A stretch of 64,000 bases of DNA from Nocardia miyunensis NBRC 108239. Its GTDB lineage: Bacteria > Actinomycetota > Actinomycetes > Mycobacteriales > Mycobacteriaceae. A model generated the notes under the pieces. The model did no database searches, was not told the DNA's origin, and saw only the letters and a list, made by a program, of their open reading frames with translations. The stretch covers positions 476,354-540,353 of the forward strand of contig NZ_BDBQ01000001.1 of the NCBI RefSeq assembly GCF_001613065.1. The letters are read 5' to 3'. Made by a program: the position numbers and the translations under genes. The stretch's first letter is position 1, and every line of letters starts with the position of its first letter. Below are positions 1-7,545 of the stretch, in pieces.

Positions 1-384
1 CGCACTCCACATCTTGTCGACCGAGCGACCGATGCCGAGTACGACACGACCGTTCGACAGCCCCTGCGCTGTCATCGCCAACGACGCGAGCAGGGCCGGG
101 TGCCGAGACTGAAAGTGCGTGATACCCGCAGCGATCTCGATGGTGCTGGTGACCTGACTGAACGCGCCCGCAAGCACGCCGAAGTCCTTGGTGCCCCACC
201 GTTCGCTGAGCCACAGGGTGCTCATTCCCAGGCGCTCCGCTGCGATGGCCTGTGCGATCGCCGGTCGCGGATCGCGAACGCGACCGGGCAGCGCATAGCC
301 GCCCAACGGCAAGTCTGTCGGCGCGGATGCGGCGGTCGGCTTGTCGCTCAGCGCTGCCACACGGGTGGATTCTTCGTGATTCAT
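1..384 (-). CDS. LLM-class F420-dependent oxidoreductase (5' part, runs off the window)
   Basis: Translating the minus strand from the ATG at 384 gives 128 residues without a stop to the window edge. After a polar N-terminus of about 25 residues the sequence reads as the first beta-alpha units of the luciferase-like monooxygenase barrel: LGMSTLWLSERWGTKDFG, then AAGITHFQSRHPALLASLAM and LSNGRVVLGIGRSVDKMW. These are typical of mycobacterial and nocardial F420-dependent oxidoreductases. Substrate unknown. The gene is divergent from the kinase-like gene at 507, and a TCTGACA element lies only 9 bp upstream of the start. The family call is secure; use of F420 rather than FMN is inferred from the taxon. 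Confidence 0.8.
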   Translation of the reverse strand, partial: MNHEESTRVAALSDKPTAASAPTDLPLGGYALPGRVRDPRPAIAQAIAAERLGMSTLWLSERWGTKDFGVLAGAFSQVTSTIEIAAGITHFQSRHPALLASLAMTAQGLSNGRVVLGIGRSVDKMWSA

Positions 385-392
385 TCGTCTAT

Positions 393-399
393 TCTGACA
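393..399 (-). promoter_or_regulatory. TGTCAGA element (site 1) between divergent genes
   Basis: TCTGACA on the plus strand, which is TGTCAGA pointing toward the LLM gene. The same heptamer, or a one-base variant, recurs in other intergenic regions of the first 24 kb (2551, 3890, 3955, 7321, 7353, 7481, 15734, 15908, 23301). It is a candidate operator for the tandem TetR at 2550. It could instead be part of an extended -10 element, because the bases after TGT often read CAGAWW. Confidence 0.4.
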
Positions 400-506
400 G
401 TATTGGTCACATACTTCTGCAATAGTCGGGAACCTGTGGGCGGCTGCGGTCCCGCGTCGGCCTATATGCCACAAGCCGCAACTGACGTTCAGACTCGAGG
501 GAGCAC

Positions 507-2063
507 ATGGGTTACACGGCGACACGAGGGCAACTCGCGGGAGATGTCCGCGCCACACTCGAACAGTGGTTGCCCGACCGATTGGCACCGACCGCTCACA
601 CCGACTTCGAGATATCCGAATTCTCCGCACCGAACGCCGGCTACTCCGGCAAAACGGTGTTCTTCACTGCGTCCTGGACCGATGCCGCCGGTGTGCGCGT
701 AATCCGCGACCTGGTTCTGAGAATGCAGGCTGCCGATCATCAACTCTTCACCGAACCCGATGCGGTCCGCCAGGCCGAGGTGATGCGGATACTCGGCCGC
801 CACGCCGGTGTGTCGACGCCGACAATCGTTCTCACCGAACGAGACTCGGCGGTGCTCGGCGCTCCGTTCTACCTGATGGAACGTGTCGAAGGCCGCACGC
901 CGTCGGATGTCCCGAGCTGGCACAAACGTGGCTGGACCACCGAGCTCACCGTTGATCAGCGGGAAGCGATGTGTGACAACGCATTACGCGCACTTGTTGC
1001 TGTGCACCAGATCGACGATGCCGAAGATCTCGCATTCCTGCGCGGACCCGGCACCGGCGGAACGCCACTCGAGCGCTACGTCGACAACGTACGACGCTGG
1101 TACGAACAGCGGCGCAATGATCTCGTCGTGGGTACCGAGGAACTCGCATCGGCGATGACGGAGTTACTCGAACACGCGCCGCATACCGATGCCGAGACCG
1201 TGGTCTGGGGGGACGCCCGGGTAGGCAACATGTCGTTTGCCGAGGATCTGTCGGTTTCAGCACTCTACGACTGGGAGACAGCATCGACCGGTCCGGCGGA
1301 CATCGACCTCGGATGGTGGCTGATGTTCGAGCGCTACCTCTGTGAGGCGCTCGGCTTCACCAGAATGCTGGGAGTTCCCGATGACGAGGAAACGGTCCGC
1401 CGTTACCTGAGCTTCGGCGGGCGACTCATCGGCGACATCTCCTACTTCCAGCTGCTGGCTGCGGTGGTGCTGGCTCTCATCACCAATCGTCTTGCTCTGC
1501 TGCTCATTCGCGACGGACTCGATGAAACCACCGCCCGCAGTTATCCCACGACAGCGGTGGCGCTCGTCGAGCGCTATCGCACCGATCACCTTCAACAGAG
1601 GAGACACCCGGCCATGACGACCGAATCCCCCACTCCCGCACCAGTCGGCACAGTGGGCGACAGCTGGGAAGTGTTCATCGAACGCGGCAAGATCCGCGAG
1701 TTCGCCGCCGCGATGCAGTCGGACAACGAGGCCTACCAGGGACCCGAAGCCGTTGTTCCGCCGACGTTTCTGATCAATGCCGTGCAGTGGGCACCGCCGG
1801 GTGCCCGTGTGACAGTGGGATTCGATCGCAAACGACTGCTCCATGGCGAGCAGGAGTACATCTTCCACGGCGAACTACCCCGAGCCGGTGACAAACTCAT
1901 CGCGCAGGAACGAGTTCTGGACCGTTACGCCAAGCCCGGTAAGCGTGGCGGTGAGATGACGTTCGCCGTCGTCGCCACCGAGTTCCGCTCCCCCGAGGGC
2001 GCGTTGATCGCCGAAGCACGTGCCACGTTCATCCAGACAGCAGCCAGAGGAGAGTCGAAATGA
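507..2063 (+). CDS. APH-like phosphotransferase reading through into a MaoC N-terminal-type hydratase domain
   Basis: Open frame of 518 codons after an AGGGAG site. Residues 1-369 match the aminoglycoside-phosphotransferase-like kinases found beside acyl-CoA dehydrogenases: WGDARVGN at 234-241 (Trp where His is usual in the HGD loop) and YDWE at 254-257. From Met370 the sequence becomes a MaoC/FAS1-dehydratase-type N-terminal hot-dog domain (VGDSWEVFIERGKIREFAAAM). An internal Shine-Dalgarno, AGAGGAGA at 1597-1604, precedes an in-frame ATG at 1614, so two separate proteins may also be made. The next gene overlaps by 4 bp. Related kinases (ACAD10/11, LvaA) phosphorylate 4-hydroxyacyl-CoAs; that substrate class is inferred here. 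Confidence 0.75.
   Translation: MGYTATRGQLAGDVRATLEQWLPDRLAPTAHTDFEISEFSAPNAGYSGKTVFFTASWTDAAGVRVIRDLVLRMQAADHQLFTEPDAVRQAEVMRILGRHAGVSTPTIVLTERDSAVLGAPFYLMERVEGRTPSDVPSWHKRGWTTELTVDQREAMCDNALRALVAVHQIDDAEDLAFLRGPGTGGTPLERYVDNVRRWYEQRRNDLVVGTEELASAMTELLEHAPHTDAETVVWGDARVGNMSFAEDLSVSALYDWETASTGPADIDLGWWLMFERYLCEALGFTRMLGVPDDEETVRRYLSFGGRLIGDISYFQLLAAVVLALITNRLALLLIRDGLDETTARSYPTTAVALVERYRTDHLQQRRHPAMTTESPTPAPVGTVGDSWEVFIERGKIREFAAAMQSDNEAYQGPEAVVPPTFLINAVQWAPPGARVTVGFDRKRLLHGEQEYIFHGELPRAGDKLIAQERVLDRYAKPGKRGGEMTFAVVATEFRSPEGALIAEARATFIQTAARGESK
1597..1616 (+). promoter_or_regulatory. Internal ribosome binding site and ATG inside the kinase-MaoC reading frame
   Basis: AGAGGAGA, nine bases, then ATG at 1614, exactly where the MaoC domain begins. 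This is what the start of a separate gene would look like. No stop codon separates the kinase part from it, so the ORF may be a recent fusion through stop loss, or a natural arrangement yielding both a fusion and a free MaoC subunit. Confidence 0.5.
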
Positions 2064-2488
2064 CCGGGACCGCTACCGCAATTGCCGTCGGAACCAGGGC
2101 GCAGCCCCGCACCTTCGGACCGCTGACCACGCAGATGTTCGTTCGATACTCCGGTGCGTCAGGTGATCTGAACCCGATGCACTATGACGACATCATCGCC
2201 CGAGCAGCGGGCCATCCGTCGGTGTTCTCCCAAGGAATGCATCAGTCCGCGCTCCTGGCCACGTTCGCCACCGACTGGCTCGGCGCGACCAACCTTCGTC
2301 GGTTCGGGGTCCGGTTCAAGGAACAGGTGTGGCCGGGGGACATTCTGACCTGCACGGGCGAAGTCACCGACACCCGACCGACCTCTGATGGAGGGCAACT
2401 CGTCACCGTTGAGCTGACCTGCACGCGTCAGACCGGTGGGGCGGCGATCACCGGCACCGCCGAATTCCGGATCGACATCGGCTCGTAA
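2060..2488 (+). CDS. MaoC-family (R)-enoyl-CoA hydratase subunit
   Basis: 142-residue single hot-dog protein. It carries the hydratase-2 signature: SGASGDLNPMHYDD followed by an alanine-rich stretch and GHPSVFSQGM, with the catalytic Asp and His of the DxNPxH motif. The upstream MaoC-N domain lacks this motif. Catalytic plus non-catalytic hot-dog pairs are known as heteromeric hydratases (HadAB, ChsH1-ChsH2 types), so this protein probably pairs with the preceding domain to hydrate a bulky 2-enoyl-CoA. ATGA overlap with the preceding stop indicates translational coupling. Confidence 0.85.
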   Translation: MTGTATAIAVGTRAQPRTFGPLTTQMFVRYSGASGDLNPMHYDDIIARAAGHPSVFSQGMHQSALLATFATDWLGATNLRRFGVRFKEQVWPGDILTCTGEVTDTRPTSDGGQLVTVELTCTRQTGGAAITGTAEFRIDIGS

Positions 2489-2549
2489 CCAAGGCACACC
2501 ATGGCGCCGGTTCGCTATGCGGGCACATCTCGTCATAAGCTGTTCATTG

Positions 2550-3878
2550 ATGTCAGATAATCCGATCACTCGTCGCGCAAGTTATGGCCCATCGAGTCCT
2601 GAGGTGGGGACACGGGGCGCGAACACGCGCAGCAAAATCGTCGAAGTGTCACTCGAACTCTTCGGTGAAGTCGGATTCTTCAATACCTCGGTCGATACCA
2701 TCGCGAAGGGTGCGGGAATCTCCCGCGCCACCTTGTACCAGTACTTTCCCGGCAAGGACGCGATCTTTCTCGAACTCCTGGAGGAGTGCGGCCGCGCCCT
2801 GTTCCGGGTCGCGCGCCGGATCGGGCCACTGGGTCCCACGGACGTGGGATTCGACAACCTGAACTGGTGGCTCGGTGAATGGAGCTGGGTCTTCGAGAAG
2901 TACTCCACCATGTTCGTGCAGTGGACGGGGGTCGCGTCCTCGGATACCGCAGTACGCCCGGAAATCAATCGATTCGTCGGCGGATACAACCACCGGATCG
3001 CCGATCGCCTGGTGTCCTCCGGACTGGTCGGGATGGACGCCGGCGCCGCTGCCGCGACGATGACCGCGGTGGTGCACAGGATGAACCTGTTCATTCACAC
3101 CGACCGCGCTTACGGCCGCGACACACAGTCGGTGGTCGACTCGGTGTCGGTCTTCCTACAGCTGATGTTGTTTCCCGATACGCCCGACTCGGTACTGAGC
3201 GGCCTGGGACTCAGCGCGGTGGGGCACGAATCCATAGATGTCCCTCCGATTCCCGAAGTAGCGGGACTCACCATGCAAGATCGCACCGCCGGATTGAGCA
3301 AGCGCGCGGTCAACACGGTGCAGTCGCTGGTGGAAGCGGGTGCCGTTCAGTTTCGTGAGCGGGGCTACCACCGCACGAGCGTCGACGACATCGTCGAACA
3401 GGCAGGTCTTGCGCGCGGCACCTTCTACAAGTACTTCAGCGAGAAGCAGGACCTTCTGGTCGCACTGAGTACCGAAGCCATCGCGTCGACAGTCGATTTC
3501 GCTGACCGGATCATGCGGATCGACCCGATGGCCTCGGACGACACCGAATTCCGCCAGTGGCTCGACGAATACGTTCACTTCTCGCATCGCTTCGCCGGCA
3601 CCATCGACGCCTGGACCGAACACAGTACCGACAGCGACATCGTCCTGCGCCTGGGGTCGTTCGGGCAGGCGAAGATGGACAGCGCGTTGCTACGAGCCGT
3701 CAGCTCGCGTAAGCGCGACTACCCGTTCGACCCGGTGATGGCGGCACTGATCTTCCGCGCCGTCATCGCTCGCGTGCCAGAGGCCATTCAGGAGCTCCCG
3801 ACGCCTCTGTCGCGCGACGAGGTTCTCGATCTCCTGATCGCTGGCGTGCGACGCGGATTTTTCACTCGAGCGCGCTGA
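2550..3878 (+). CDS. Tandem-domain TetR repressor (Mce3R-type architecture)
   Basis: About 442 residues from the ATG at 2550. Two complete TetR helix-turn-helix units are visible: residues about 26-75 (SVDTIAKGAGISRATLYQYF) and about 252-305 (SVDDIVEQAGLARGTFYKYF), each followed by a helical effector region. Ordinary TetR proteins are about 200 residues with one unit. The double arrangement is that of Mycobacterium Mce3R, a repressor of lipid-catabolic genes reported, as I recall, to bind a non-palindromic site. No convincing ribosome site precedes 2550; GTG at 2602 is an alternative start. A TGTCAGA element overlaps the 2550 start codon. Probable local regulator of region A. Confidence 0.85.
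   Translation: MSDNPITRRASYGPSSPEVGTRGANTRSKIVEVSLELFGEVGFFNTSVDTIAKGAGISRATLYQYFPGKDAIFLELLEECGRALFRVARRIGPLGPTDVGFDNLNWWLGEWSWVFEKYSTMFVQWTGVASSDTAVRPEINRFVGGYNHRIADRLVSSGLVGMDAGAAAATMTAVVHRMNLFIHTDRAYGRDTQSVVDSVSVFLQLMLFPDTPDSVLSGLGLSAVGHESIDVPPIPEVAGLTMQDRTAGLSKRAVNTVQSLVEAGAVQFRERGYHRTSVDDIVEQAGLARGTFYKYFSEKQDLLVALSTEAIASTVDFADRIMRIDPMASDDTEFRQWLDEYVHFSHRFAGTIDAWTEHSTDSDIVLRLGSFGQAKMDSALLRAVSSRKRDYPFDPVMAALIFRAVIARVPEAIQELPTPLSRDEVLDLLIAGVRRGFFTRAR
2551..2557 (+). promoter_or_regulatory. TGTCAGA element (site 2) on the tandem TetR start
   Basis: TGTCAGATAA overlaps the proposed ATG of the tandem TetR. If translation begins at GTG 2602 the site would lie in the leader, consistent with autoregulation. 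If 2550 is right, binding would cover the initiation codon. Confidence 0.35.
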
Positions 3879-3889
3879 TTTCAGCAGCA

Positions 3890-3961
3890 TCTGACAGCAT
3901 GTTCCCGGATTGAATGTGCTGATACGACACCATTCGTCGTCCTTCTTGAATATTTCTGACG
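3890..3961. promoter_or_regulatory. Two TGTCAGA-type elements upstream of the SDR gene (sites 3 and 4)
   Basis: TCTGACA at 3890-3896, and TCTGACG (one mismatch) at 3955-3961. The second is followed by GTTTGTGTCA, so TGAC and GTCA form a short inverted pair. They lie in the 177-bp gap between the tandem TetR and the SDR and are candidate operator sites for the SDR promoter. Confidence 0.4.
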
Positions 3962-4055
3962 TTTGTGTCATTTTAAGGTGGTGGACCGGTACGCACCGTC
4001 TCGGCCACGAGTACTCACCACGTCACGACACTCGCGCCAGGAGAGGATCCATCAT

Positions 4056-4826
4056 ATGGACATCAGCACAGCGTCCGCGCTCGTCACCGGGGGCGCAGGT
4101 GGCCTCGGTGAGGCAACCGTCCGTCAGCTCGCGGCCAAGGGCACCGCGGTCGTCATCGCCGATCTCAACGACGAGAAGGGCAAGGCGCTCGAGGCCGAGC
4201 TGGGCGGGAAGGTCAGGTACGTCAGCACCGATGTGATGGATGAGACCAGCGTCAACGCCGCACTGGCCGCAGCGAACGAACTCGCCTCGTTACGAATCGT
4301 CGTCAATGCGCACGGCGGCGGCGCCGGAGCGTCCCGAGTGGTCGGTAAGGACGGCGAACCGGCGTCGTTCGAGCAGTTCCAGTGGTACATCAACCTGTTC
4401 CTCAACGGCACGTTCAACGTGCTGCGACTCGGTGCCGCCAGCATGGCCCGGAACGAGCCCGCCGGCGAAAGCGGGCGCGGCGTCATCATCAACACCGCCA
4501 GTATCGCCGCCTTCGAAGGCCAGATCGGTCAGACCGCGTACTCGGCAGCCAAGGGTGGCGTCGTCGGCCTCACCCTGCCCGCCGCACGCGATCTGACCAA
4601 GCTCGGCATTCGCGTCATGGCAATCGCTCCGGGAACGTTCTTCACCCCTGCGTTCCGGATGGAACGTGAAGAGGCCGAGAAGTTCTGGGGGTCGAACGTT
4701 CCGTTCCCCAACCGCATGGGCAGCCCGTCCGAATACGCCGGGCTCGTGCAGCACATCGCCGAGAACGACTATCTGAACGGTGAGGTGATCCGGATCGACG
4801 GCGCGCTGCGGTTCTCGCCCAAGTAG
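4056..4826 (+). CDS. SDR, HSD10/3-hydroxyacyl-CoA dehydrogenase-like
   Basis: 256 residues from ATG 4056, preceded by GAGAGG at about 4041. Classical SDR features: LVTGGAGGLGEATV (cofactor loop, residues about 9-22), VNAHGGGAG in place of NNAG, NTASIAAFEG and YSAAKGG (catalytic Ser, Tyr, Lys). The overall sequence resembles the type 10 17-beta-hydroxysteroid/2-methyl-3-hydroxybutyryl-CoA dehydrogenase group, which oxidises branched or cyclic 3-hydroxyacyl-CoAs with NAD. That step would follow the MaoC hydration encoded upstream. Confidence 0.8.
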   Translation: MDISTASALVTGGAGGLGEATVRQLAAKGTAVVIADLNDEKGKALEAELGGKVRYVSTDVMDETSVNAALAAANELASLRIVVNAHGGGAGASRVVGKDGEPASFEQFQWYINLFLNGTFNVLRLGAASMARNEPAGESGRGVIINTASIAAFEGQIGQTAYSAAKGGVVGLTLPAARDLTKLGIRVMAIAPGTFFTPAFRMEREEAEKFWGSNVPFPNRMGSPSEYAGLVQHIAENDYLNGEVIRIDGALRFSPK

Positions 4827-4850
4827 ACCGAGCCGACAGTCGCATCGAGC

Positions 4851-4898
4851 ACATCGGTCCGGTTCGCTCGGAGTACTCCGAGCGAACCGGACCGATGT
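4851..4898. terminator. Perfect 48-bp palindrome between convergent genes
   Basis: Bases 4851-4874 (ACATCGGTCC...CGGAGT) are exactly complementary to 4875-4898 (ACTCCG...GGACCGATGT), with no spacer. It starts 25 bp after the SDR stop and faces the leftward acyl-CoA dehydrogenase operon. A bidirectional terminator acting as a cruciform or hairpin fits best. No T-run follows on either side, which is common for actinobacterial terminators. Confidence 0.75.
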
Positions 4899-4904
4899 CG
4901 TTGG

Positions 4905-5081
4905 TAGAGCAGAACGTCAGATTCCCGACATTTGCACACGATCAGCGACGGGTGACTCAGCGCCAGGGCGTCTGAACCGAGCCCCATCGCCGAGGTCCGC
5001 CAGTTGTCGAGTGGCGTACGGCGCAGCGACCGCCTGCTCGAGGCTGACGACGGTGATGTCGTCGAGCGGCAACTCGGTCAT
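4905..5081 (-). pseudogene. CaiB/BaiF CoA-transferase relic with large deletions
   Basis: From ATG 5081 the minus strand encodes MTELPLDDITVVSLEQAVAA and then PYATRQLADLG, the standard N-terminus of family III CoA-transferases. At about 4990 the homology jumps to GLGSDALALSHPSLIVC, a segment normally about 80-90 residues further on, but in another frame, and then it is lost. At least one out-of-frame internal deletion and loss of the 3' end are needed to explain this. A full protein would be about 400 residues. The relic follows the acyl-CoA dehydrogenase gene closely and was probably the distal gene of that operon. Confidence 0.75.
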
Positions 5082-5106
5082 GGTGCTTGCCTCTGGTTCC
5101 TGTCCG

Positions 5107-7260
5107 TCAGCGAGTGAGGGGATCTCGGGGAAGTCCGAGCAGACGCTCGGCGATGGTGTTTCGCATGATCTCCGACGTCCCGCCTGCGATCGTCAGACAC
5201 CGGGTGAACAGGTAGTCGTAGGACAGGTCCGGTGACTCTCCCGTCACCGCCCCGGTCCCCGCCAGTTCCATCCCGAGGTTCGTGATCCGCTGCGAATGTT
5301 CGGCTTTGAGCAGCTTGGTCACGTTTGCCTCGGGCCCTGGCCCGGCACCGATGATCGCCCGCGCGGCCTGGCGGAGATTCAGTAGCCGCAGCGTATGTTC
5401 TTCGGCGAGCATCTCACCCACCGCACGCTCATCGTCGATGCGCGGGGGTGTGGATCCGTCGAGCAGCTTGACCAGTTCGACGCCGGTGAATCCGATCGAA
5501 CCGCTCCCGCCGCCGATGGACACCCGCTCGTTACCGAGCGTGGCACGAGCGACCTTCCAGCCCTGGCCTTCTCCGCCGACCACATCGGCGTCGGGCACGA
5601 AGACATCATCGAAGAAGACCTCGTTGAACAATTCGTCGCCGGTGATTTCACGCAGCGGTCTGACCTCGACTCCGGGGGCCTCGAGATCGATCGCCATCAT
5701 CGATACTCCGGCGTGCTTGGACGCAGTGGGGTCGGTGCGCACCGTCGCCAATCCCCATTTGCAGTGCAGCGCGGCGCTGGTCCACACTTTCTGCCCGGTG
5801 ACCCGCCAGCCGCCCTCGACGCGCTTACCCGCAGTACGCACTGCTGCGGCATCCGATCCCGCGCCCGGCTCACTGAAGAGCTGACACCAGTCGGTGTTAC
5901 CACGAAGAACGTCATCGACCCACCGCTCCTTCTGCTCGTCCGTACCTTCCTGCGAGATCGTCAGGTTCACCCACCCACCGATCCCGAGTTCGGGAAGGTC
6001 GACTCCCCGGAATTCCTCTTCGATCACCAACTGCTCGATCACTCCAGCAGCTCGGCCCCACGGAGCAGGCCAATGCGGGACGAGATACCCGCTGTCCACC
6101 AGGAAGTTCCGACGCTCGGACTCGGGAAGCGTGGCCAGGTGCTCGACGGCGTCGCGGGCATCCGTGCGGTATTTGTCCGCCTCGTCCGGCAATTCGAACA
6201 ACGCACCGTGCGCTTCGCCGGATCGGAACGCGGCCGTGATGTCCGACAGCGGCTCTCGGTCGTCCAACAGTGCCGCAACGGTCTGAGCGCGCCGCAGATA
6301 CAGGTGCGCATCGTGCTCCCAGGTGAACCCGATTCCGCCGTGGAGCTGAATGTTGGTGCGCGCGGTCATGACCTGAGCCCGCGCCGCGTGCGACGCCGCG
6401 ACCGCGGCGGCGAACCACGCGCCCTCCACATCGCTCGAGCGAGCGGCATCCCAGGTTGCCGCGACTGTCTTCTCCGCCTCGATGAGCATATTCGCGCAGT
6501 GATGCTTGACCGCCTGAAATGTGCCGATGGCCCGGCCGAACTGTTCCCGTGTCTTCGCGTATGCGGTCGCCTCCTCGAGGCATGCGAGCGAGCTGCCCAC
6601 CGCCTCCGCCGAGGCAAGGATGCGGAACAACGTTGTGGCGCTTCGCGCCGCCCCGCGTAGAACTCTGTCGGATTCGACCACTGCACCGGCGACGGTTACC
6701 TTGCCGATCCGACGCGTCGGATCGAGTCCCTTCTGAACCTCGATCGATACTCCCGCCGCAGTGGGATCGAGGAGCACGACGTCGTCGCCGACGAGCAACG
6801 CCAGGACGTCGGCATCCGGTGCGCCGAGAACCGCTCGGCTCTCCCCGCTGAGAATTCCGTCCCCATCCAGGACGAGCCCGTCCGACAACCCGAGAGCCCC
6901 GACGGTGCTTCCGGCGGCCAGTCCGGGCAGGAGCGCGGATCGCACCGCGTCCGGCGCGCAGCGATCGATGACGGCAGAAGCGGCCACGGTAGGCAGAAAC
7001 GGTCCGGGTGACACTTCGTGTCCCAGCGCCTCGAGGACGACACTCAGTTCCGGCAGCCCGAATCCGGACCCGCCGTACTCTTCGGGGAGATGCAACCCGA
7101 GCCATCCGAGTTCTGCCGTGGCGGCCCACAGGGGTAGCGCCGAGAAGTCGGTGACACAGTCCAGTGTCCCCCGCGCGGTCTGGCGCGCCTTGTGCCGCGC
7201 CAGATGAGATACCGCCACGTCAGCAAGGTCCTTGTGTTCCTCCGAGATCGCCAATGCCAT
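5107..7260 (-). CDS. Two-domain acyl-CoA dehydrogenase (FadE34/FadE6-like)
   Basis: 717 residues, about twice the usual length, with two acyl-CoA dehydrogenase folds in tandem. The N-terminal half (about 1-350) has WLGLHLPEEYGGSGFGL and a C-terminal-type helical segment (TREQFGRAIGTFQAVKHHCA, LHGGIGFTWEHD). The second half (about 375-717) has WCQLFSEPGAGSDAA, VTGQKVWTS and GGTSEIMRNTIAERLLGLP. This length and layout match mycobacterial FadE6/FadE34-type enzymes. It should introduce the alpha-beta double bond in a CoA-activated side chain. It transcribes toward the CoA-transferase relic and is divergent from the CoA ligase. Confidence 0.88.
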   Translation of the reverse strand: MALAISEEHKDLADVAVSHLARHKARQTARGTLDCVTDFSALPLWAATAELGWLGLHLPEEYGGSGFGLPELSVVLEALGHEVSPGPFLPTVAASAVIDRCAPDAVRSALLPGLAAGSTVGALGLSDGLVLDGDGILSGESRAVLGAPDADVLALLVGDDVVLLDPTAAGVSIEVQKGLDPTRRIGKVTVAGAVVESDRVLRGAARSATTLFRILASAEAVGSSLACLEEATAYAKTREQFGRAIGTFQAVKHHCANMLIEAEKTVAATWDAARSSDVEGAWFAAAVAASHAARAQVMTARTNIQLHGGIGFTWEHDAHLYLRRAQTVAALLDDREPLSDITAAFRSGEAHGALFELPDEADKYRTDARDAVEHLATLPESERRNFLVDSGYLVPHWPAPWGRAAGVIEQLVIEEEFRGVDLPELGIGGWVNLTISQEGTDEQKERWVDDVLRGNTDWCQLFSEPGAGSDAAAVRTAGKRVEGGWRVTGQKVWTSAALHCKWGLATVRTDPTASKHAGVSMMAIDLEAPGVEVRPLREITGDELFNEVFFDDVFVPDADVVGGEGQGWKVARATLGNERVSIGGGSGSIGFTGVELVKLLDGSTPPRIDDERAVGEMLAEEHTLRLLNLRQAARAIIGAGPGPEANVTKLLKAEHSQRITNLGMELAGTGAVTGESPDLSYDYLFTRCLTIAGGTSEIMRNTIAERLLGLPRDPLTR

Positions 7261-7320
7261 GGCGGTACTACCTTTCGATCGGGTGAGCGGACACCGGTCA
7301 CCGAAGTTTGTGACCTCAGA

Positions 7321-7359
7321 TGTCAGATTAAAGCTATCGAATCCGAAGGATATCTGACA
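7321..7359. promoter_or_regulatory. Inverted pair of TGTCAGA elements (sites 5 and 6)
   Basis: TGTCAGA at 7321-7327 and TCTGACA at 7353-7359 face each other across 25 bp in the divergent promoter region of the acyl-CoA dehydrogenase (start 7260) and the CoA ligase (start 7546). This is the densest cluster of the motif in the window and a good candidate for the main operator. Confidence 0.5.
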
Positions 7360-7480
7360 GCAGAATCCGCGGAACAGTCATGCTCCGATGCGCGGCACTA
7401 TCCCTCTTTGCAGGTCAGTGGCTATACTCCGAGCCCAGTCCCCGATCAAGGGTCTCCTCATTTCCCGATTGTGGACAAGC

Positions 7481-7487
7481 TGTCAGA
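7481..7487 (+). promoter_or_regulatory. TGTCAGA element (site 7) upstream of the CoA ligase
   Basis: GCTGTCAGAATATGG lies 58 bp before the ligase ATG. CAGAAT after TG-T could alternatively be an extended -10 sequence. Confidence 0.4.
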
Positions 7488-7545
7488 ATATGGCCTATCG
7501 TGCTGGGAGAGTTAGCACGACACCACCAGGAGTGGACAGCCGCCC

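Noticed and set aside
5395..6660. 421-codon plus-strand frame inside the acyl-CoA dehydrogenase
   Set aside because: Antisense shadow with no ribosome site or homology; the minus-strand gene is certain.
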